A stretch of 64,000 nt of DNA from Streptomyces sp. R21 (GTDB lineage: Bacteria; Actinomycetota; Actinomycetes; Streptomycetales; Streptomycetaceae): positions 6,303,001 through 6,367,000 of the forward strand of contig NZ_CP163435.1 of assembly GCF_041051975.1 (NCBI RefSeq), written 5' to 3'. The notes under the pieces are model-generated. The model did no database searches. It worked only from the letters and a program-made list of their open reading frames with translations, and was not told the origin of the DNA. Numbering within the stretch: position 1 is the stretch's first letter; every line of letters starts with the position of its first letter. The position numbers were made by a program, and so were the translations under genes. Of this stretch, positions 41,455 through 48,679 are shown piece by piece.

Positions 41455-41552
41455 AGGCCTAAAGGGCGGCCAAATCCTTACCCTCGCCGCCCGATGGGGG
41501 AGTGGAGGCGCCTCCTCCGGCCCGATACCACGACTCAAGGAAGCCTTTAGGG
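41455..41552. promoter_or_regulatory. GGCCTAAAG motif and facing CCTTTAGG upstream of the thioesterase
   Basis: CCTAAAGG (41458-41465) is complementary to CCTTTAGG (41544-41551), and GGCCTAAAG at 41456 is identical to the nine bases at each end of the 33.1-kb palindrome. CTAAAG is rare in such GC-rich DNA, so repetition at two cluster promoters suggests a shared regulator site about 200 bases upstream of the thioesterase start. Confidence 0.45.
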
Positions 41553-41608
41553 GGCCGGGCGATGGTCTGGTCATGCGCCGGGGCTACCGGCGCCCCCTGG
41601 AAAGCGAG

Positions 41609-41646
41609 CCCGCCGTCACCCCACGTCCCCCGGGGGTGACGGCGGG
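41609..41646 (-). terminator. Terminator downstream of the AfsA-SARP unit
   Basis: CCCGCCGTCACCCC (41609-41622) pairs with GGGGTGACGGCGGG (41633-41646) across ten bases. It is the first strong hairpin met by leftward transcription after the SARP stop, separating it from the thioesterase. Confidence 0.7.
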
Positions 41647-41939
41647 TTTCGCGATGACCGGGGACGACCAGGGATGTCCAGGAGCGGCCACGAGTGGCCA
41701 GGGGTGACCAGGCACGATCGGGACCAGGCATGATCGGGGCCGGGACGACCAGGACCCGCTGCCGGCCCGTCGTCACCCTCCTGCGTGACCGGCGTGCGCT
41801 CGGGCGCCCGGCACGCACTTCCCCCGGGCTCGTGGCGAGCGGGCGTACCCCAAGACGGCCCCCATGACCGCGCCCGAGACGGTGCTCAAGAGGGCGCTCA
41901 TGACGGCGCACGGCCGCCCTGCCGGCCGTCCCGGCAGGG

Positions 41940-44606
41940 CTAAGCCCGCTGCGGAAGCGCCGGAATCAGCCACACGCCCGGCCGGACCTCCAGCGGCACA
42001 CCCGACAGGTCCACCGCCCCGTCCCCGTCCGCAGCCGTCGCCGCGGTGACGGCCTTCGCCGTGCGCGCCGCGTACTCCTGCCAGCGCCGGTCGCCCGCGC
42101 GGGACGCCTCCTCCTCGCACTCGGCGAGGCGTTGCAGGGCCTCCACCGTCCGCCCCTCCCGCAGCGCCACCAGGGCCAGCCCGCGCAGCGCGTTCGCCGC
42201 GCCGATGGCGTCGCCGGTGGCACGGCCGGTGGACAGCGCCCGCACGTAACCCCGTTCGGCCCGCGCGACCCGGCCGCGCCCGAGCATGACGTCCGCTTCG
42301 CCGGACAGACAGCGGGCGGCCGACGCGCGGTCCGCGCACCGGGTGAACAGATGCCAGGCCAGCCGGTAGCGGTCGACCGCCGCGGTGGGCTGGTGCCGCT
42401 GCCAGGCCAGATCGCCGAGCGAGCGCAGCACCACGGCCTCCGCATGCGGGTCCTCGGCCTGCCGGGCCGCGTCCAGGGCGAGTTCGTGACTGCTCTCCCA
42501 GTCGTCCCAGAGCGCGCCCGCCTCGTAGTACCCCGCGGCCGCCGACGCCAGGGCGAAGCAGAGTTCCCACAGGCCGCTCGCGTGTGCCTGGCGCACCGCC
42601 TCCAGCAGGCCCGCCGACTCCTCCTGGAACCACTGCAGCGGCGCCGTGCCCACCAGCTCCTCCGGGCGGATCCCCGTCGGCGGCGGCACCGGGTGCCCGA
42701 GCCGGTCGCGGCCCGGTGCGAGCTGTGCGTCCGCGTGGCGGGCGAGCGCCAGGAACGCACGGCACAGCCGGTCGACCGCGGCCGAGGAACCCTGGCCGAG
42801 GAGTTCGAGGGACAGCGCCCGCAGCAGCGGATGGAACCCGTAACGCACTGTCGTCAGACGTCCGGAGAGATGCCGGGCCTCCAGCAGCTGCGCACGGACC
42901 AGTTCCTCGGCATGCCGCTCGGCGTCCGGCAGTTCGGAGGCGAGCAGCGCGGCCGCGCTCCACAGCGCGAAGTCGGGCAGCGGGGCGAGCCCGAGCAGCC
43001 GGAAGGCCTGCCGCTCCTGGATCCCCACGTCCCGATAGGCCGTCAGCAGGCTGCTGCGTACGTCGATGTCGCCGAGCGCCAGCGTGCCGAGCCGGGTCCG
43101 CTCGTCCGCGAGCCGCCGGGCCAGGTCCGCGGCCTTCCAGTGCGACCGCGCCGCGAGCCCCGCCGCGGCGACCCGCAGCGCCAATGGCAGATTGCCGCAC
43201 AGCCGGGCCGTCTCGGCGACGGCGGCCGGGTCCTCGCCCATCGCGGGCCCGCCGCAGCGCAGCAGCAGCTCCTCCGCCTCCTGCGCGCTGAACACGTCGA
43301 GCACGAGATGCTGCGCACCCTCCAGCGCGCCGAGCGCATGACGGCTCGTCACCACGAGGGTGCTGTCGGCCAGTGCCGCGAGGAGCGGCCGCACCTGCGC
43401 CTCCGACACCGCGTCGTCCAGGACGAACAGCATCTTGCGGCCCTTGGTCCGCTCATACAGCAGCGCGCCCGGCTCGGACTCCGCGGCAGTCGCCCGGCCG
43501 CCCTCGGCAGGGTCGCGCTCTCCGCGCAGCCGCCGCAGCAGCGTCGTCACGGCGGACTCGGGTGTCAGGGGCCGGCCGCCCGCGTCACGCAGCAGCAGCA
43601 GCACCCGTCCGTCGGGGAAGCGGTCCGCCGCGTCGTGTGCCAGTCGTCCGGCCAGCGCGGTCTTGCCGACCCCGGCCCGCCCCGACACGGCGAGCAGCCG
43701 GCCGGGCAGCGGGCCTTCGCCGCTCAGGAAGCGTTCCCCCAAGGCGAGTTGGGCCGTGCGGCCGGTGAAGTCGGCCATCGGTGCGGGCAGCCGCACCACG
43801 GGCTCCTCGCGCGCGGCCCGTCCGGCCGGGTCGGCGGACGACGTGTCGCTGCCGCCCCGCCACGCGAGCCCCGGGTCGGAGGCGAGTATGCGTTCCAGGA
43901 GCTTGCTCATCACGGGCCCGGGCTCGACTCCCAGCTCGGAGACGAGCGCGCGGCGCGCACGGTGGTAGACCTGAAGGGCGTCCGACTGCCGTCCCGAACG
44001 GTAGAGCGCCACCATCAGATGGCAGTGCACGGTCTCCCGCAGCGGGTGGTCGTGGGCCAGCGCCATGAGTTCGCCGACGAGCTCCTGGTGGCGTCCCAGG
44101 CGCAGATCGGCGGCGATGCGCTGCTCCAGGACCTCGGCGCGCAGTTCGTCCAGCCGGATCGCGGAGGTCTCCAGCGTCGGCCCGTGCGGGATGCCCGAGA
44201 GTGCCGGACCGGTCCACAGGTCGAGGGCCCGGCCCAGCTTCTGGGAGGCCTCGGCGTACTCCTGCCGCTGGTAGGCCGCCCGTCCCTCGGTGCGCAGCGA
44301 CTCGAACACCAGCAGGTCGAGGTCGTCGGGGGCGACCTGGAGGAGATAGCCGGGCGGCCTGGTCAGCAGAGGCTGCCGCCCGTCCTCGGCGCCGTCGAGC
44401 AGCGCCTTGCGCAGCAGCGACACATAGACCTGGAGGGTCGTCGCGGCCGTGCGGGGCGGCTCGGTGTTCCACAGCTCGTCGATGAGCGTGTGCGTCGACA
44501 CCACGTTGTTGCTCTGTATCAGCAGGGTGGCGAGCACCGCCCGGGGTTTGGCGGCTGAGGGCGCGGCGGGCGCCATGCGGATCGGCCCGAGGACTCGAAA
44601 ATGCAT
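41940..44606 (-). CDS. SARP-family regulator, large AfsR-type (DBD-BTAD-NB-ARC-TPR)
   Basis: The 888-aa protein begins with an OmpR-like DNA-binding domain (MHFRVLGPIR to ~95), then a bacterial transcriptional activation domain (100-245, ending ALVSELGVEPG), an NTPase with Walker A GRAGVGKT (309-316) and Walker B MLFVLDDAV, and a TPR-rich C-terminus. SARPs activate antibiotic clusters by binding direct heptamer repeats near -35. ATG 44606 has AAGGA five bases upstream. It lies eight bases after the AfsA-type gene, so both are co-transcribed. It is the presumed pathway-specific activator of the 15-41 kb cluster. Confidence 0.9.
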   Translation of the reverse strand: MHFRVLGPIRMAPAAPSAAKPRAVLATLLIQSNNVVSTHTLIDELWNTEPPRTAATTLQVYVSLLRKALLDGAEDGRQPLLTRPPGYLLQVAPDDLDLLVFESLRTEGRAAYQRQEYAEASQKLGRALDLWTGPALSGIPHGPTLETSAIRLDELRAEVLEQRIAADLRLGRHQELVGELMALAHDHPLRETVHCHLMVALYRSGRQSDALQVYHRARRALVSELGVEPGPVMSKLLERILASDPGLAWRGGSDTSSADPAGRAAREEPVVRLPAPMADFTGRTAQLALGERFLSGEGPLPGRLLAVSGRAGVGKTALAGRLAHDAADRFPDGRVLLLLRDAGGRPLTPESAVTTLLRRLRGERDPAEGGRATAAESEPGALLYERTKGRKMLFVLDDAVSEAQVRPLLAALADSTLVVTSRHALGALEGAQHLVLDVFSAQEAEELLLRCGGPAMGEDPAAVAETARLCGNLPLALRVAAAGLAARSHWKAADLARRLADERTRLGTLALGDIDVRSSLLTAYRDVGIQERQAFRLLGLAPLPDFALWSAAALLASELPDAERHAEELVRAQLLEARHLSGRLTTVRYGFHPLLRALSLELLGQGSSAAVDRLCRAFLALARHADAQLAPGRDRLGHPVPPPTGIRPEELVGTAPLQWFQEESAGLLEAVRQAHASGLWELCFALASAAAGYYEAGALWDDWESSHELALDAARQAEDPHAEAVVLRSLGDLAWQRHQPTAAVDRYRLAWHLFTRCADRASAARCLSGEADVMLGRGRVARAERGYVRALSTGRATGDAIGAANALRGLALVALREGRTVEALQRLAECEEEASRAGDRRWQEYAARTAKAVTAATAADGDGAVDLSGVPLEVRPGVWLIPALPQRA

Positions 44607-44614
44607 GGCAATCC

Positions 44615-45634
44615 TTAGCAGTCCTGTAGGACGGTCACCGACACTTGGGCCACTTCGCGGTCGCCCTGGAGGAACGTGAGCCGCAGGCGTGCCGTCGGCC
44701 GCCCGGCCCCGTCCCGCACTGTTACGCGTGGCGCGCCGCCGGCGAGAGCCCCGCCGCCGGGCTGCTGTCCGCGCACGGTGCAGTACAGCGGAAGTCCCGG
44801 CTCGGCGAGGCCGCGGAACGTGGCCTGCCAGTGGGTGAGCAGCGCGTGCGACGGCACGAAGCCGTTCAGCTCGGCGGCGGCGATGAGCGCCGCCTGCCGC
44901 GAGGCCTCCAGGAACAGCGCCGGGGGCACCTCGCCGGATCCGTCGGACAGCACCGCGGCCGCGGCCGCGCCGTCGACGGGGAACAGCAGCTGCTCGCCGT
45001 CGTCCTCGTCCTCGACGGGCAGTCCGATGACGACGTTGCGCGGGTCGCGGTGCCCGACCTGCTCCGGCGCGGGAACGCCGGCCGAGTCGAGGTGTCCCCA
45101 TCCGGCGGCGATGCTCTCCTCGCTCTGCCGCCGCCCCGCATCGCGGTGACCGCGGTGCACGCCGGGGGACAGGAAGACGAGCCGGCCGTCGGCCCTGCCG
45201 CAGCGCCGGCCGCCGATCGACACGACGGCCTCGCACTCCAGCCCGCGAGGCACTCCGGTGACGACGTCGACGGGCGTGAGGGCGAGGTCGAGCGCGATCC
45301 GCGAGCTTTCCCCGGTGCGCCGCCACGGGTCGACGTCGGTGATCTCCGTGCTGCTGGCGGAGACGGCCGTGATCCGCTTCGTGGGCACCCGGAAGTACTG
45401 CCGCGCCGCGAACATCGCGGCCTGGCGAAGCGCTTCGACAGGGAACAGCAGATCGTGGAACGGCGTCGTCGTGTCACTGAACAGCGGGTGCGCCTCCGGC
45501 AGTTCGGCGGCGAACGTGAAGTTCTGCCGCACAGGTGTGCCCGCGTCGAGCAGAAACGCCTCGGGGCTGTCCGGCTTGTGCACCAAGTGCTGCGGGCCGA
45601 GGAAGAACGGTGAGAGCGCGAGAACGGTGTCCAT
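44615..45634 (-). CDS. AfsA/ScbA-type gamma-butyrolactone biosynthesis protein
   Basis: The 339-aa protein contains two AfsA hot-dog repeats: one around residues 30-160 (KRITAVSASSTEITDVDPW) and one around 215-335 (ALFLEASRQAALIAAAELN, VPSHALLTHWQATFRG). AfsA condenses a beta-ketoacyl thioester with dihydroxyacetone phosphate to start A-factor-type signal synthesis. Neither a TetR-type receptor nor a reductase for such a signal is nearby. The protein could make a signal with distant partners, or have a non-signalling role. ATG 45634 has AGAGGA just upstream. It leads the two-gene unit with the SARP. Confidence 0.85.
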   Translation of the reverse strand: MDTVLALSPFFLGPQHLVHKPDSPEAFLLDAGTPVRQNFTFAAELPEAHPLFSDTTTPFHDLLFPVEALRQAAMFAARQYFRVPTKRITAVSASSTEITDVDPWRRTGESSRIALDLALTPVDVVTGVPRGLECEAVVSIGGRRCGRADGRLVFLSPGVHRGHRDAGRRQSEESIAAGWGHLDSAGVPAPEQVGHRDPRNVVIGLPVEDEDDGEQLLFPVDGAAAAAVLSDGSGEVPPALFLEASRQAALIAAAELNGFVPSHALLTHWQATFRGLAEPGLPLYCTVRGQQPGGGALAGGAPRVTVRDGAGRPTARLRLTFLQGDREVAQVSVTVLQDC

Positions 45635-45725
45635 GCGAAATCCTCTGCAGCGTGTTCCGGGTCCCTGGTGCATCGAGTCTCCGGCACCGTCCACCCGCTC
45701 GGGAATCCTCGCTGTCATGGGTTCG

Positions 45726-45742
45726 GTATGACCGATTCATAC
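45726..45742. promoter_or_regulatory. Short inverted repeat GTATGA-N5-TCATAC upstream of the AfsA-type gene
   Basis: Six-base arms at 45726-45731 and 45737-45742 lie about 92-108 bases before the AfsA-type ATG, inside a locally AT-richer stretch (GGTATGACCGATTCATACGG). The ATAC/GTAT content recalls butyrolactone-receptor sites, although the half-site order differs from the classical element. Confidence 0.35.
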
Positions 45743-45799
45743 GGCTGCGCGCCCGGGGCACGCCCGAGTGCGCGCGCCGGGCACGCCCAGGGCACGCAA

Positions 45800-45825
45800 A
45801 GGCCCCCCGTACGTACGAGGGGCCT
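45800..45825 (-). terminator. Terminator downstream of tRNA-Lys (distal)
   Basis: AGGCCCC (45800-45806) pairs with GGGGCCT (45819-45825) across CCGTACGTACGA. Together with the hairpin at 45883 it stops leftward tRNA transcription before the AfsA-type promoter. Confidence 0.6.
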
Positions 45826-45882
45826 GTTCAGCTGCGGCGTTCCACGAGGCGTCCTATGCAATGTTTTGTCACGGAAACGACA

Positions 45883-45922
45883 ATGGCGGGTCGGTCCGCG
45901 TTTCCGCGAACCAACCCGCCAT
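45883..45922 (-). terminator. Terminator just after tRNA-Lys
   Basis: Imperfect 18-base arms (45883-45900 and 45905-45922; ATGGCGGGTCGG facing CCAACCCGCCAT) with a TTTC loop, starting nine bases beyond the tRNA 3' end. Confidence 0.65.
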
Positions 45923-45930
45923 CGGCAACG

Positions 45931-46004
45931 TGCGCCGCCAGGGACTCGAACCCCGGACCCGCTGATTAAGAGTCAGCTGCTCTAACCAACTGAGCTAGCG
46001 GCGC
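45931..46004 (-). tRNA. tRNA-Lys (anticodon CUU)
   Basis: The complement of 45931-46004 folds as a 74-nt tRNA: acceptor stem GCGCCGC/GCGGCGC with discriminator A, D-arm GCTCAGTTGGTTAGAGC, anticodon loop CTCTTAA between GCTGA and TCAGC, and T-arm CGGGGTTCGAGTCCCTG. The anticodon CTT reads AAG. CCA is not encoded. Its 5' end overlaps the last ten bases of the upstream co-directional gene. No copy of its 3' end was noticed elsewhere in the window, so there is no evidence of an integrated element. Confidence 0.95.
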
Positions 46005-46648
46005 CTGCTGACGTCGTAGACCTTAGCATCCTGATCGGCGGGAGGAAAAATCGATATCCGCACGCCGGCGGAGGCGGCCTCGCGGGCCGCCCGGACGGCC
46101 GCCCAGACCAGGATTTCAGGTCCGGGGAGCCAGGGATGCCGGGTGTCGGGGGCGACGAGCCAGCGGGAGTCGAGGCGGGCCGCAGCGGGCCTGGATCCGC
46201 TCCCGGTCCCGGTCCTGGGCCCGGTGCTACGGCCGCTGTGCGCGTCCGGCGCCGGAACGGTCACCGCGTCGCCCGTGCCGTGGCACAGCAGCGGCGGAGC
46301 CGCGCAGCCGCGGGAGCCCCACTCCTCCCACCCCAGGAGCGAGGGGAGTCGCTGGGCGGTGCCGGGAGCGGCGAACAGCAGCATCCGCCCTCGGTACGCG
46401 GCGACCGGGCCCGAGCCCGGCCCCTCGCTCCACAGCCGGTCGAGCATCCGCCGGCCGAAGATCGCCGGGGCGCTGACGACATCGAAGGCGGTACCGCAGG
46501 GCAGGACGACCGGGGCGTCGGGCCGCTCCTCCCAGAGGGCGAGCGTGCTACGCGGATACGTTCCTGCGGAGGCGAGCCAGGCGGCGCCATCGGAGGTGAC
46601 ACCGCAGACGTCGAACAGATCGGGCAAGGGGTTCCGTGTACTGCTCAT
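45995..46648 (-). CDS. Primase/polymerase-like (prim-pol N-terminal family) small protein
   Basis: The 217-aa protein (LFDVCGVTSDGAAWLASAG, DVVSAPAIFGRRMLD, LLFAAPGTAQRLPSL, WLVAPDTRHPWLPGPE) resembles stand-alone versions of the bifunctional DNA primase/polymerase N-terminal domain common in streptomycetes. The acidic catalytic residues of active prim-pol enzymes cannot be located with confidence. It starts at ATG 46648 and ends inside the tRNA-Lys gene. A related C-terminal region occurs in the 153-aa protein at 55052-55513. Confidence 0.6.
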   Translation of the reverse strand: MSSTRNPLPDLFDVCGVTSDGAAWLASAGTYPRSTLALWEERPDAPVVLPCGTAFDVVSAPAIFGRRMLDRLWSEGPGSGPVAAYRGRMLLFAAPGTAQRLPSLLGWEEWGSRGCAAPPLLCHGTGDAVTVPAPDAHSGRSTGPRTGTGSGSRPAAARLDSRWLVAPDTRHPWLPGPEILVWAAVRAAREAASAGVRISIFPPADQDAKVYDVSRRR

Positions 46649-46831
46649 GGCAACAACATTTACTGGCGGTGAGCAGTTCGTTCCTGAGGGTTGCCGAAAA
46701 CCGGGACAGGCGGGGGTCGGGGGGAGTATCTTGCCCGCTTGGCATATGCCAAGGAGGACGGGATTCCAGCCCGTCCGGCGTTGAGGACAAGCACGCCATC
46801 CCTGGCCCCACCCACCTGCTGGGGGCCACCC
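46649..46831. other. Intergenic region with a degenerate dispersed repeat
   Basis: No gene is supported. Bases 46768-46788 read GCCCGTCCGGCGTTGAGGAC, a one-base-shorter version of the element found at 1015-1142. It probably belongs to the same intergenic repeat family, 45 kb away. Confidence 0.6.
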
Positions 46832-47215
46832 TCAGACGTGATCGCCCACCCCGTGACCGTGCCCGCGCCCGTTCCCCTCGACGCCCCGCAGCAGGTCCCG
46901 CCCGAACTCGATCATCTTCTTGGCATAGTCCTCGGTCCACTCGGCCCGCTCGGCGATGTCGCCCGGCGTCAGCCGGTCGAACCGCCGCGGATCGGCGAGC
47001 TGCGCGGCGGCGATCGCCTGGAACTCGAGGGCCCGGTCGGCCGCGGCACGGAACGCCTGCGTCAGCTCCGTGGCCCGGGCCAGCAGGGCACGGGGGTCGT
47101 CTATCGACTCCAGGTCGAAGAAGTGCTCCGGGTCGGAGGCCGCCTCCGCGGGCTCGAAGAGCAGGGGCGCGGGGCGTAGCCGCGGTTCGTTCCGACGCGG
47201 CGTGGGCTCCGCCAT
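46832..47215 (-). CDS. Conserved-looking hypothetical protein (127 aa)
   Basis: A soluble, helical and acidic protein with a proline/arginine-rich N-terminus, a central HFFDLESIDDPRALLARATE and ADPRRFDRLTPGDIAERAEW, and a glycine/histidine-rich tail (GRGHGHGVGDHV). ATG 47215 follows GAGGAGAAGA on the leftward strand. Codon use is normal. It sits 117 bases downstream of the helicase operon in the same direction and could be a last member of it. No family is recognised. Confidence 0.65.
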   Translation of the reverse strand: MAEPTPRRNEPRLRPAPLLFEPAEAASDPEHFFDLESIDDPRALLARATELTQAFRAAADRALEFQAIAAAQLADPRRFDRLTPGDIAERAEWTEDYAKKMIEFGRDLLRGVEGNGRGHGHGVGDHV

Positions 47216-47332
47216 GTCTTCTCCTCCTCGTACGTCGTGCGGCCCTTTCCGCGTGGGCCACCGTCCATTGTCCCCCGCCCGCGCAAGTGGGCCCCGAAGC
47301 AGCCGTGCGGCGGCCCGGCCCCGGTGCGGCGG

Positions 47333-48679
47333 TCAGGGCCGCCAGGCCACCCGGTGCTCCGCCAGATGCGACAGCACCGCATGGTTCGCCTCCCACCCGT
47401 CCGGGAACTTCACCGTGACGCCCAGCTGCACGGGCTCCGTGGACGGATGGTCGTCCAGGAGGTCGGTCACGCCCTCCCGGCAGACCACGATGCAGGCGTG
47501 CCGGTGGCGGGAGGCGAGGACGCACAGGCGGCCCGTCTCCAGATGGAACGCCGTCGCGTCGGGGCGGCCCGACAGCGGATGCAGGATCACCGTCACGTCG
47601 AACTCCCGGCCCTGGAGACGGTTGGCGGTGTCGACGGTGACGTCGGACACGCCGAGCTCGGTCAGGGCCGAGCGGACGGCGGCCGCCTGGTCCCGGTGCG
47701 CCGTGCCGACGGCGATCCGGTCGGCCGTCAGCGGCGCCGGATCGGCCGACCGCTCCGACGTCGCCGCGCCGCCGCGGTCCAACAGCCGCCGTACGACCTG
47801 GGCGAGGGCCCGCACCGCCTCGGGGTCCGTACGAGGTGTGTGCCGGGCCGGGAGCTCCAGCAGGCCCCAACCCGAGTGCGCCGCCTCGTCGATGACCCGG
47901 TCGGGTCCCGAACCGTCCGACGGGACGGCGAAGTCGAGACGCCGGTCGCCGTGGTCCGTGCCGCTGCGGAAGGGCGTGTACGGGTAGAACGCGTCGGAGA
48001 CCAGGGGCGCGGCGGAGGCGGGCAGCCGCCAGGACACCGGCAGCCGGTGCTGCGGGAGTTCGGGGTTGTGGGCCAGCAGCGTGGTCACGGCGGAGGCCGA
48101 CGGGTCGTACGACAGGCCCGCCCACTGCTCCGCGCCCACGATCGCGAACGGGTCCAACTGCCCCGGGTCGCCCACGAACAGCGCCCGCTCGAAGAGTCCC
48201 GCCACGGCGAGCAGCGCGTCGGAACGCATCTGGTACGCCTCGTCGACGATCGCGTGCCGCCACGGCTCGACCCCCTTGACGTGCGCCCACTTGGCGGCCG
48301 TCGAGATCACCACGTCCAGGCCCGCCAGGTCGCCCGCCTTCGCCGACTTGCGCACGTTCGGCAGGCCGTCGAGCGCCTTGTCGTACGGGTCGGGATCGCT
48401 GCTGTGCAGGCGGCCCACCGGCAGCTCGGCATCCTTCTCGGCAAGCCGCAGCACCAGGTCGTCGACCTGCGCATTGGTCTGCGCGATGACCATCAACGGC
48501 CTTCCTGCGGAGGCGAGTTCGAGCGCGGCGCGCACGACCAGCGTCGACTTCCCGGCGCCGGGCGGCGAGTCGACGACGACCCCGCGGTCCGTGCCGTGCA
48601 GGGTGTCGCGCAGGATCGCGTCGGTGGCCCGGGCGGCCTCCGCACCCGGGTCGAAGACGCCGGTCCTCAGGGCGGTCAC
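47333..48679 (-). CDS. Superfamily 1 DNA/RNA helicase
   Basis: The 448-aa protein has all SF1 motifs in order: I (DSPPGAGKSTLVV), Ia (VIAQTNAQVDDLV), II (HAIVDEAYQM), III (LFVGDPGQLDPF), V (TANRLQGREFDVTVI) and VI (CVLASRHRHACIVV), resembling UPF1/DNA2-type helicases. GTG 48679 has GGAGG seven bases upstream and overlaps the stop of the preceding gene (GTGA). It is the third gene of a coupled operon with a nuclease-like protein and a protein of unknown function, implying one complex or process in DNA repair, RNA handling or defence. Confidence 0.85.
   Translation of the reverse strand: MTALRTGVFDPGAEAARATDAILRDTLHGTDRGVVVDSPPGAGKSTLVVRAALELASAGRPLMVIAQTNAQVDDLVLRLAEKDAELPVGRLHSSDPDPYDKALDGLPNVRKSAKAGDLAGLDVVISTAAKWAHVKGVEPWRHAIVDEAYQMRSDALLAVAGLFERALFVGDPGQLDPFAIVGAEQWAGLSYDPSASAVTTLLAHNPELPQHRLPVSWRLPASAAPLVSDAFYPYTPFRSGTDHGDRRLDFAVPSDGSGPDRVIDEAAHSGWGLLELPARHTPRTDPEAVRALAQVVRRLLDRGGAATSERSADPAPLTADRIAVGTAHRDQAAAVRSALTELGVSDVTVDTANRLQGREFDVTVILHPLSGRPDATAFHLETGRLCVLASRHRHACIVVCREGVTDLLDDHPSTEPVQLGVTVKFPDGWEANHAVLSHLAEHRVAWRP

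Larger units (their letters stand above)
41259..41939. other. 681-base region between thioesterase and regulator genes, no confident gene
   Basis: It holds the thioesterase promoter side with GGCCTAAAG at 41456-41464 and the facing CCTTTAGG at 41544-41551, a terminator at 41609-41646, and a degenerate repeat tract about 41650-41760 (variants of GACCAGG and ATGATCGGG). A 42-codon leftward frame (41773-41901, starting MSALLSTVSGAVMGAVLGYA) has one hydrophobic segment but no clear ribosome site. The larger 150-aa frame across this region has a shadow-like composition. Confidence 0.5.

Noticed and set aside
41773..41901. 42-codon leftward frame with a hydrophobic segment
   Set aside because: Attractive as a small membrane peptide, but there is no convincing ribosome binding site and the tail is low complexity; mentioned only in the intergenic entry.
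41459..41911. Leftward 150-aa open frame between SARP and thioesterase genes
   Set aside because: Runs across a terminator and a repeat tract, has no ribosome site and a shadow-like arginine/proline composition.
45931..46004. tRNA-Lys as an integration site of a mobile element
   Set aside because: No integrase, excisionase or second copy of the tRNA 3' end was found; the position beside the cluster is suggestive only.
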